From Trichosphaerium sp. ATCC 40318 (Eukaryota; Discosea; Flabellinia; Trichosidae): a stretch of 64,000 nt of DNA. The stretch is from the NCBI GenBank assembly GCA_038496445.1, contig JALMLS010000579.1:310001-374000 (forward strand), read 5' to 3'. Position numbers and translations under genes: made by a program. Positions 34,668 through 44,384 of this stretch are shown one piece after another (the first letter of the stretch is position 1; every line of letters starts with the position of its first letter). A model generated the notes under the pieces. That model made no database searches, had not been told where the DNA came from, and worked only from the letters and a program-made list of their open reading frames with translations.

Positions 34668-35737
34668 TTACAAGCGATACACAGTGAAATGAACGTTTGT
34701 CTCCCAGAATGTTTCTGATACAATCTGTTTCACTTGTTGCCACATTAGACCATCTAATCCTGCTGCTATCAGTGGTATAGCCAACTAAACATAAGTTAAA
34801 ACAACAATGTTAAGAAAAAAACCAGTACCTTTGTAACATTATTTTCAACACAATGATCTCTCATTGCTTCCAGAGATGATCGTAATCCTGCATATGTAGG
34901 CTTCTGCCAGTACTTTGCTTTAGTTATTAGGTAGTATATGTATACTCCTTCATGCTCTAGGATAGCAACCTGACCTATCTTTGCTTGTTGTGCTTTGAGC
35001 TCGTCTACTTTTCCATATTTTTTTTTGAAAAGAACTGCAATTCCTTTACCCATTGCCAAGTCTACTGAGACGCAATGTGCCAGAGATGAACCAGGAGAGC
35101 ATGTGAATAAATCTCCTACATGCTTAGTATCAGTAGGGCTTATAAAGATGACAACTAACGCCGTACCGTTTCTCTCTTCGAAATGAAAAGCAAAATTTTC
35201 ACTTGGATTACTGAGGCTTTGACGCTCCCCTACAAGTTATTTGTTAAGGTGCCATAGAAAGAATAATAGCGTATTTAGTATACCTGGAAGTTGTGGCAAG
35301 TTGGCTGCGCCTCTGAACTTGTTTATCGTTGAAACAACTGAAAAGTCGAATGCTTTGAATTCGTCTTGAAGAACTTGCTACGAGTGGGTGTAAGAGTGCG
35401 TTCAGGTGGTACATGCATAAATTTGACAGGTAGAAGAAACGAAGAAATGTTTAAACGTTTAATAGTCTAGTTTATGCGCTAAAACGCTCAATAGTAAAAT
35501 ATTGACTAATATAACGTAAACACGCTTATTTTTATCGTTTAAAGCTAGTTTTCGTGTAACCACCCTTGGTACCTTTGTAATAGATGGAAACAACTCCACC
35601 AACTGTGTAATGCCTTGCTCTTTAAGCGTAGGCTGCCCTCGTCTGCCTTTGCCACGACCGCCTCCGCTGCCACCGCGACCTCTCCCTCGGCGTCCACGAC
35701 CTCTAAAACTACGTTTTCCGCCACCTGACTTACTCAT
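34668..35737 (-). CDS. TARG1/OARD1-like macrodomain hydrolase with RG-rich N-terminus
   Basis: The start at 35737 ([11 protein letters not shown]) is followed by an Arg/Gly-rich stretch ([12 protein letters not shown]), then [15 protein letters not shown]. Later exons give [17 protein letters not shown] and a macrodomain very like terminal ADP-ribose glycohydrolase TARG1: [42 protein letters not shown] and [13 protein letters not shown]. The Lys of LITK and the Asp of GLDGL correspond to the catalytic pair of the human enzyme, so activity is likely. That enzyme removes ADP-ribose from Glu/Asp residues. The RG-rich tail could bind nucleic acid or poly(ADP-ribose). It lies 615 bp upstream of the PARG-containing gene's 3' end, same strand. 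Confidence 0.85.
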
Positions 35738-36353
35738 TACGCACTTGTCTAGTTTGTGTAAACTGTCAATTCTGTGAAATACGACCAAACTTTCTGCGTT
35801 TTTAACGAGAACTGGTAAAGTGAATGAGATCTGATGTCTGAAGGTTACATTTACCTGTAGTTTTCTGCTTGATTGTTTTGCTGACAGTCTTTTAACAACT
35901 TCCTTTTATCCGATAAGAACAATACTAATCGCAACAGTAATGCAATTGTTCTAATACTTGTTAAAGTATTGGTCACTACAGAAAGGCTGGAAGTGTTTTA
36001 TTGTGTTTAACCGTAATGTCGTACCATGCTATGCCTGTGGAGGGATACTGCAACTCTGTAGTTTATACCTAGAGAAGATGGGTGTTCGAAAACCTGTTAC
36101 CTCGCGATTTTTGATTACAAAGTATTTCGTTATAAAAAGTAACTATGGTGAGCACATATCTTGAACAGTTGAAGGACGTATGTAAAGAAAGTGTATCTAA
36201 CAGCAGGTGTAATAAACCTTAACTGTATGAGGCCTTACTAGTACCAACAAGTCACGTGCAGAACAGAATGCCTGAACCATGTGAAGAAAGTGGGGTGATG
36301 AAGAATAGGAGGATGGATTACGTGTGTTGGTAACACTGTTTATTGTATTTTTG
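35738..36353. other. Intergenic, no gene seen
   Basis: About 615 bp between two minus-strand genes. One CACGTG is near 36253. A plus-strand frame at 35958-36164 shows no domain and is not called. Confidence 0.5.
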
Positions 36354-39300
36354 TTAAACACCTGTGCCCCGAGTGTGTCTGCTTCTTGATTTTTTCCTTC
36401 TTTTTTGTTTTCTTTCCTTTTGTATGTTTGCTATACAGTACTCAAATATATCTTCAGTAGTTCTTTTACAATCTTTAAGTCCTCTGAATACTTCTCCAAC
36501 ACGAACATCGTTACTATCACAAAATTGCAAAAAGTTTGTTATTTGCTTTAAGGAAGAAAAAAGTAAGAACACACGTGTTGATTTTTTTCGTTGATTTAGT
36601 ACCGTGCATAATCCATCTTTATCTTTGAAAGTGCAATATATTAAATTCATTCTTGCATGTGAAGCGGCTATAATTTGCTCAATAGCTTTCAACTGCTTAT
36701 TACCACCATACCCGCCACAACCCTTTTCTGAGGATAAGAAAGTTCAAATTCTTTTTCTTATGTTTCTTCTCCTCGTACCCAGTTTCCAGTTGCAGTATCT
36801 ATATCTTTGAGTACAGTACTCCCGAGGATCTCTGTATTATTTCCGAACGCTGTATAAGCTGATATTAAGGGGTTAGAAGAAAAGTTGTTTGTTCAACATG
36901 TCTTACCCTTATTTATGTCGCGTTTAATTCTATCCACTCTGAACTCTTCAGAATTATTTCCTTTCTTATACCTTATCGCATCTAAAAGAAGAATGTGGCA
37001 ATCCAAGCAATTCATCTTATCATTGTATAGTGTATCATCAAGAAATTGACCTTCCAATATTCAGTAATTACCAAAAGAGTACAATCTTGCCTTTGAAAGT
37101 GAAGCTCTGTCCAAAACCATCATAGTGACTGAACCGCTCTGCACCGCTAATTACAATGGCCTAATAGCTATAAGTCAGAAGTGATGTGAGCGAATACAAA
37201 GGTAATACCTCATTTGGGTTTAAAGACTCACAAAGGAGGATGACCTACAAAAAAAATCACTAAGAACGGCTGAACAAATTGTGATCATCGTACAATGTAA
37301 CATTCTGGTTTAATGGCATAGGTGATTTCTTGTTGTGCGCATATCCCTGTAGGATCTAAAGAACACCCGCCAATTTCGCTATTACAAAACATTGATTGAA
37401 ACAAAGCTCTCGAATCTTCAATCTTTACATCATCTACTGCCTCAACTAAAATAGCTATAAGCGGCGTTTTGTACACAGGTGATTAAGTGAGGTACCGTGG
37501 CTTATTAGAAAACTAGAATCTGCCCATCGTATTTTAGTTTGAGTCACTTTTCTTTGGATTTTGATTTCACCTGCCAGTGAAACATTGTTGGCTTTCTTCA
37601 GTGCTCTATTTATTGTTAAATGTTTCCAATATCATACAGAACTTACAGCTCACGAAAATACTCAATTATGCAAAATAGTACTTGCTAATAGAGTGTTAAT
37701 GATACGAGGATGTACTAGTAATCTATGTACCTCCTTTGCAGAGCCTGGTTTTGCTGTGTACAACATTGAAAACGACCTCAGAAAAATTTAGTTTTGTGCT
37801 TTACTGTGCTTACTTTTTTACCATTGCTTTTTCCCTGGCTTACTTCTTACTGTACATAAAAAACAATGTGATAAAAGACAAGCTACCTAGAGAGATATTA
37901 GTATAGCAAGAAAAAGAAAGGAGGCAACAGAACACAAAATAAAAAGAAGGTAAAAAATCAAACCTGATCTCGGGTGTAAGAATAATCTGCGTTAACACCT
38001 TTACATAGCCTAGGTAGCTTTGATTCCTTGAATAAATTAGGAAGATCCAACGCTGATGAAAGTATAAAAGGCATAACAGTAGTGTAAAAATCTTTAAAGT
38101 GTTCACTCTTTGCCTTTTGCTGATTTCTAAAAAAGTTTGATTAGTCAACACTTTGTTATTTTTAGAATATCACGTGCGCAAAAAACTGAGGTTTGATTTC
38201 AGGATTGATTTTCTTGAACAGGTTTTGTAGGTCCTTGAGGTCTCTCACTCCTTTTCTAAGCCATCCTGATATCTTTGTCCAATATTCTTGGTTACAATGT
38301 GGTAGATAACAATAGTCTCTACTATCAATCTTTGGTTCTTTTTTCTTTTCAGGATTTCTACGCCTTTGTTTCATTACATGTAATCCCCATTTAACCTCAC
38401 GACTCCAAGAGACAACACCATATTCTATACGTTGGCTGATAATTTTCATGCTCTCTTCAACTAAACAAAAAAAACTGTTTTGAGTTTCTGCAAGGTCCAG
38501 CTGTCAAGTAACTTACTTGTATTAGAAAGCATAAAGCTTTGATCTCCTGAAAGAAACAAACGTAATTCCTTCGTTCTGTTGAGCGGTTCCTCCTTCAAAC
38601 AAAGTTGTTAAACAACGTTCTAAAACCTTTTTTTTGATAAATTAAGAGACAAAAACTAGAGTAGAACATACGGGGTGGTCTATTAGAGCTACTGCAAAGT
38701 TTGAAATCATACTAGCTTGATTTCTTAGCACACCATAGGCATCTAACTCGTGGTGTTAACAGAAACATTTAAGCAAAACGCTTTTCGTCGGACCTTGACA
38801 AAGAGATATAAATTGCTTCCATCTGTCGCTACTCAGCCTTTGTTTCATTTCTACATTCCAAACTTAGTTTTTTCGTGGTTTTTGTTAATAAATACCTGGA
38901 TGTATCGCAAGACATGGCGCATCAATAAATACAATTGATTTATTGAACGTATAGCCAAAATCAATATGGAACAAAGTGTAGTAGTCATCAGCTCCCTAGT
39001 AGCTCCAACCGTTAGTTTGCTTTAAATCCATACTGTAGTTATGTACGTGTATTAGTATATTGTCTTGGTGTCTATCTCTTATACCTAATAAGTATACTGC
39101 AATATAAGATCCCGCTGCGGAAGCTAAGAAATGAGTCATTTCCTTTTCATTCATTGAATCTAATTTATCCCAATTAAAATCGCTCAGAGGTTCACAGTTT
39201 TCTATAAACTCTACTATTCCAGTCGACTTACTATTATGAGAGTAAATAATATCAAAGCTGAAATATTTTAACGCACGTGTAAGGTAAAACCTTGTATAAC

Positions 39301-40515
39301 TTAATGAAAGGTTTTATTTTAAGTGATGAAGTTGCCCATAGTCGATTAAACACATGCATTAATGTAATAATAGCCAAATCGTTACGTAAGTCATCCCCTA
39401 CGTTTACGTCATATGAGAAAGTTGACTTAAATATAAACGTACCTATTTTGAAGATACCTAAAGACTTTTCTTCATGTGTCGATGAGCTAAAAATTATTGT
39501 TATTGTTTTCTCAGTTTTTTCTTCGAGCTGTACCTGAACTCTATTAGCTTTGGTTTACTTCCGCTTGTGAAAATCTTTTTAATAAGCATTCTGTCAGCAG
39601 TATGACCTACGTAGAGTAGTGAGCAAAGTCAAATAATTAAGATCTTGCAAGAACCTGCTAATGTCATTATTGGATTGTCTAGTTGGATAACCTTTCCTGC
39701 TTTGCCTTTTTTTAATGAGGATTCAACAGTTTTTTCTGCGTTTATGAGCGTATCGGATGTAACCCAACTTATAGATTCATTAAAGAACGCAAACCGTGAC
39801 TTAGCAAGCCTAAGAAAAAAATGAGAGTGAACCCTTATTGAAACAATAATACCAAAACGCTAAACTTCCAAGTGTTTTACTTGCGCTTATGCGATCCAAA
39901 AGTGCAAAGGTATCGTCACGTGGATAAATGTCACCAGATCTCTCCATCATGCGAGCAATAAGCGGTAAGAACCAGTACATTTGATTGTCTGTCATCAGCT
40001 ACATAAACAAATAACATTAATCTTTGCAAAAACAAGTCTTAAAGAACTCATTTAGGAATGTAACAAAATTATCCTTTCTAGCTGTGATAGCAACGCTTGG
40101 TAAATACCTTAAAGTCGCAAGGGCGAAAGGTGCATCCGTACTGATTTAAAGTGTGCCAAATGTCAATATCTTTTAACGGTTCGTGGCACGTGTTTTCAGG
40201 ACCTCTTGGGAACCCTGCTACGATTACGCCAGATGCAAGCCTTTTTAGAGCCTTTTGACGTTATGAATACGTTCGATAAGTGTTGTTTACTTACTTGTGA
40301 AGCCTCTAGGCGCAGTTCCTTGTTTTTTGAGTTTAACAAGTATAAAAGCGTTTGTATGGCTCTTGGAGCTTCTATATCACGTGTTTGATTTGTTCGTTCG
40401 CGTTCCTCTGTATCTGACACTTGTAGGGTTTCAAACTGGCTTGAAGAATCATCATCTATACGGACAGTTATTCTATTAAGCTACTAGGGAGGGTTAGCTC
40501 ACCAGACTTTTCCAT
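36354..40515 (-). CDS. PI3-kinase catalytic core fused to PARG domain
   Basis: The start chosen is MEKS at 40515, spliced to DDDSSSQFETLQVSD. A PIK helical domain follows (NKELRLEASQ, then MYWFLPLIARMMERSGD, LGSLAFWYY), then the lipid-kinase domain: VGDDLRNDLAI, TGIVEFIENCEPL, GIRDRHQDNIL and LFHIDFGYTFN. The class I C-terminal helix (TIEESMKIISQRIE, WSREVKWGLHVMKQ) lies in the same uninterrupted exon (38178-about 38468) as the start of a PARG domain (DYCYLPHCNQEYW). PARG continues with LPNLFKESKLPRL, VACLLSHCFL, GGCSLDPTGICAQQE, VISGAERFSHYDGFG and QLKAIEQIIAASHA, ending in a basic tail at TAA 36354-36356. No RBD or C2 domain is seen. The kinase motifs look active; the PARG site is altered. 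Two overlapping genes cannot be fully excluded. Confidence 0.8.
38127..38177 (-). other. Candidate GC-AG intron with GCACGTG donor
   Basis: In the PI3K-PARG gene the exon ends ...CAGTTTTTTGC and continues GCACGTG; the acceptor is TTTTTTAG. Removing 51 nt gives KPQFFANQQKAKSEHF in the frame of the next PARG exon. Reading on meets a stop within six codons. Confidence 0.65.
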
Positions 40516-42774
40516 ACGGCTCTGAATAGCTTAAATCCTTAAGTTTTTGGAATTGTTTTTTTTAAGGCCTTGTGGTTTAACTGAAGGAAAAAAGGGCAAT
40601 CTCATTTTTAGAGCTTAGAGGGAGAAGACTAAATTGATATCAAACAGGTTTTGACGCGTGATGTCACGATAATCGTCATGTACTTAGATACAATAAAACA
40701 CTTAACTACAACTCGTAACTCGCACTAGGGTTTCAGGGTGTGGTACTGTACACTTTTTAGACTGTAGTATCGTACACTTTTTAGGTTGTAGTACCGTACT
40801 CTTTTTAGGTTGTAGTACCGTACTCTTTTTAGGGTGTGGTACTGTACTCTTTTCAGGGTGTGGTACTGTACTCTTTTTAGGGTGTAGTACCGTACTCTTT
40901 TTTTTACCAGTTATAACGTGCTTGACCATTACTTTACAAGCGGCCACTTGATGTAACTTGAATCTAGAGCGTAGAAATAATTTTCAGGTATGACATTTAG
41001 TTAGATAGGGGTAAGTTGAGGACAGTTTATTGTAATGATTTATTTAGGGTTTAGTGCTAGTTTTTGTTTACTTTTTAGGTGGTTGTATAGGACCAAAAAT
41101 GACAGACTTTTTGTACTTCAGTTTTAGTTCTGCATCATCACGTGATAGTGTACCTATAATATAAGAAAAGGTGCAACGTGTGTAAGTAAGTAAAGATGTT
41201 TATTCGGTTCAAAGTCAACATCGGTTCAAGACCAAATGTGACTATTACATACCACCTTTTTACAGCGTTCTTGTTTAGTCGTCTAGGTAGGGGGGAGTAC
41301 GTAACTCTTTTTTGTTCGTGTGAATACAAGATTCTTTTATTCAATCTACACGCGAAGCCCATGCGAGCGCCAGTGCCCTTGAGTCGTCTAGGTAAACCTT
41401 GAGCAGGTATCAAGGTTTGCCGAAAGTAGACATACCTGTTTGGTAGTTTGTATTGATCAATCTTTTGGTTTCACATTTTTTAACTAGGTAGGTGGGAGTA
41501 CATAACCATTTATTGAGGGTGTGGAATATTGCCAAATCCCGTCAACAAAAATCGCGTGTACTATTTATCACCTCCACCTATTAAGCTCTTGCGTTCCCAT
41601 GAGATGTGCTAGTTTCTTGTATGATTTTTGGTGCGATAAAAACACAATTTAGTACGTTTTGACCGTATTATTTTAAAAATAACCCATCACATCTACTTTT
41701 TGAGCTCAAACAATGCTGGAGGCTTTGGAAATGCTACATAGAGGCTACTCTATTAATGTGATAGCGGGCTGGGCACGTGGGTACGAGAGCGAACTTTTTT
41801 TTTTGTCTATGAACGTCGGAGTCATTTTTTAAGTTGTTTTTACGCAATCACAGGAGTAAATAAACCCAACACATAACGCGTCAAGTGTCAGCGAAATTTT
41901 GTATCTGTAAAAACGACAAACATGTTTGCAAACACAATAAATACATTGTATCTACTGTTCCCGAGCACTTTCAGTCCGATTCGTGGCCTTCCGAAACCCT
42001 AACCCTAGTAAAATTCAGATAAATACAGGGATTAGGCCTTAAATGGATTTGGCAATTAAGCCATTGCCTAAACTCGCACCTTTTCTTGACAGTTGTTTCG
42101 TATTCAGACGTAGCTTTCAATATAGTTTACGTACAATTAGATAATCAGGTAGCTTAACACCTTCTCGTCATAGTCTTCTTTCTTTACCCAACATAAAGCT
42201 AACCAGATTATAGCTTACTTCTGACAAAGCAAAGGATAGAAGCCTGATGGTGCTCGCCTTTGACTGAACCCTCATTAAGGTAAGGAGTCTAGAATCTTGA
42301 AAGGAAAGGAAGTTAGGGATATTTACCCAGGAGAACCCCGTTGACTGCTATAAGTCGCACTGTGAACAGAGTTAGTTCTCCTGTGTTTTATATTTGTTAT
42401 GTTACGCCAACAGAGAAATTTGATGGGAAGAGTGGGATAGAGATGGTTACGGGTGTGAATTTATTGGTGCGTCTAGCGAGGGCTTCCCATTTGACATATT
42501 TCATGGAGACATGTAGTCCATTGGAGTGGTTGTTCCATAGAATCTTGCTTACCGACTATGTTTGACTTTAAAAATCATCTACAAAATCTCACTATATAAC
42601 TTTCAATTGCTGTCGCATACACAAGTACACTCTTTTCAAGGGGCAACACTTCGCAGCTTTGGATACTACAGAAAGTGCGAAAATAGTCAGGCTTTTTGGG
42701 CACTATTTACCAATCTTGTGATTGTTTTTACGCACTCTAACTTATCTCTTACGCACTAATTTAGAAGTACCATT
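40516..42774. other. Gene-poor region with short repeats
   Basis: About 2.25 kb without a supported gene. It holds the 24-bp tandem repeat at 40733-40905 and a degenerate motif CTAGGTAGG(T/G)GGGAGTAC seen near 41282 and 41486. At about 41995 it has two telomere-like CCCTAA units, too few to call. Plus-strand frames at 41196 and 42341 have no recognisable content. Confidence 0.5.
40702..40947 (-). repeat. 24-bp tandem repeat, open reading frame (KKSTV[LP][HQ]P)n
   Basis: Seven 24-bp units (about 40733-40905), each containing GGTACTGTAC or GGTACCGTAC on the minus or plus strand. They stay open in one minus-strand frame from an ATG at 40947 to TAA at 40702, giving an 81-residue peptide with an 8-residue repeat KKSTVLHP. 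It is Lys-rich with no other domain. It may be coding, or a minisatellite upstream of the PI3K-PARG gene. Confidence 0.6.
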
Positions 42775-44212
42775 ATGAAGGCATTGAATACATTCCTTAT
42801 TCTGTTGGCATTTTTCCATTTCAAATTAACAAACGCGTATTCTTATGACGAAGCTAAAAGGGCGTGTGAAGAACGGTAAGTATCACGTGACCACAAAAAA
42901 AATTGCTTTTGTACAAACTCGAATTTAATTTACGACATTTAGAGGAGAAACACTTTACGACGTACTCACAAAGGACGCATATGATAGAGTTCGACCTGAA
43001 AATGTTTTTTCTACTGTATTCGTAAACGCAATGCGAATAGGCAAGTGGAACTTACTTTTACACGTATTTTGACGTAAAAAAAAGGATCTGATTTTGGAAG
43101 CAGCACATGCTTGAAATGCAGGATAGCCAACGACTGTTCAGAATGCTACAAAGCCCTTTCAAACTTTGTATGGCAAGGAAGTGGTTTAAAGATGACTGAA
43201 ACAGATCTGTTTATCAAAGATGCAGGCGGTGACACCCGAACTTTTTTGTTTAACTTCTTCGATTCCAGTCTGGGACAGGAACCATCAATAATTAAGCCAA
43301 GCTTTTTCTCCAGAAGACAAGAGAGGTGTCTTGTTAGACGCCATACAGGTACAGTATTACTAGACGTCAAATGAGTTAATTGTTAATAGGATTTAATGAT
43401 GTTCTATGTAGTGAAGGCTATGATACCGCATGTATAGCTGTTCCTCCGAGCGCAGCGCCAACTGCAGCTCCAACGTTTACACCAACGTCATCACCAACGT
43501 TTACACCAACGTCATCTCCAACAGTGATACCAACTTTGCTACCAACATCTATTCCAGACAATACAGTGTATATTAGTGGCAATGTTTCTTTTGTAGGAGT
43601 AAAACTCGGTGTACCTGGTGAGCTGACCGTGCTTGTACTGAACTCTTAATATTTTTAGGCGACTTTGTAGTCAATGATAGGTCTGTGTTATACGTAGATG
43701 CGATAACTAATATAACAATTGCTGGATGTCCTCAGTTTGATGGTGATACACACATCGTTCTCGTTAATACAGTAGATGTAAGTGTCCAGAAAAATTTCTT
43801 CCTTTAACTTCCTGTAGAACAATTCACCGTTGGAGCTACTTCAATTTCCAAACGACTGTAATATCGAAGTAGACAATGTAACGCTTTCAGATCCACAAGC
43901 GTGCTTCGATTCAAGTACGTACTAAACGTGAAAATGTACTGTTTTAAGTTTTGTATAGCTGCAATTGGGCGACTAGTAGTATTATTTGGATCTTCTTGCG
44001 GGCATCAATCAAAAAATTCTGACGGTGGGATTCCAACAGTCACAGTTGTTGCTGTTACAATAGTAGTCATTGTTGTTATTCTAGTGATTATAATAGTTGC
44101 TTTAACACTGCTCATTCCATCTTGGCGTCGTCAGGTTTATCCATACAATCGATCAGATAGAATAAATGCCAAGGCCAACAATGGAGTAATGGCTGTGGAA
44201 CAAGACCAATAA
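42775..44212 (+). CDS. Type I surface protein with Pro/Thr stalk
   Basis: The signal peptide (MKALNTFLILLAFFHF) is cleaved before YSYDEAKRACEER. A Cys-rich region follows (CLKCRIANDCSECYKAL), then a repeat stalk (TPTSSPTFTPTSSPT) and a short beta-rich part (NTVYISGNVSFVG). A second Cys-containing stretch leads to one transmembrane helix (VVAVTIVVIVVILVIIIV) and a short basic tail. Five or six short introns use GTA donors. No catalytic motif is seen. The layout matches an adhesion or environmental-sensing surface protein. The neighbour at 44385 has the same general plan but does not look like a close copy. Confidence 0.75.
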
Positions 44213-44384
44213 AGTAGTAAATAAGTAGAACCAGAATGCGTCTGAAAGGTCAAACTATTCGTTGAGGTTTTGGTTTATTTAGTCACAGACATGCTCCTAT
44301 AAATCGCAACGATAGTACACGATAGCGAACAGTTGTTTGCCTAAACACCCAAAAAAAGTCATTTTACTTCTTTATTCTCTTTAA

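Noticed and set aside
36354-38449. Calling PARG as a separate gene starting at MKIISQRIE
   Set aside because: That Met lies within the PI3K C-terminal helix, and the exon is open upstream through a clean splice; a fusion explains the sequence with fewer assumptions.
41992-42006. Telomere-like CCCTAACCCTA
   Set aside because: Only two units in AT-rich DNA with genes on both sides; too short to support a telomere or an interstitial telomeric array.
42341-42565. Plus-strand 74-residue frame
   Set aside because: It has no signal peptide, domain or neighbouring exon, and the codon pattern is not convincing.
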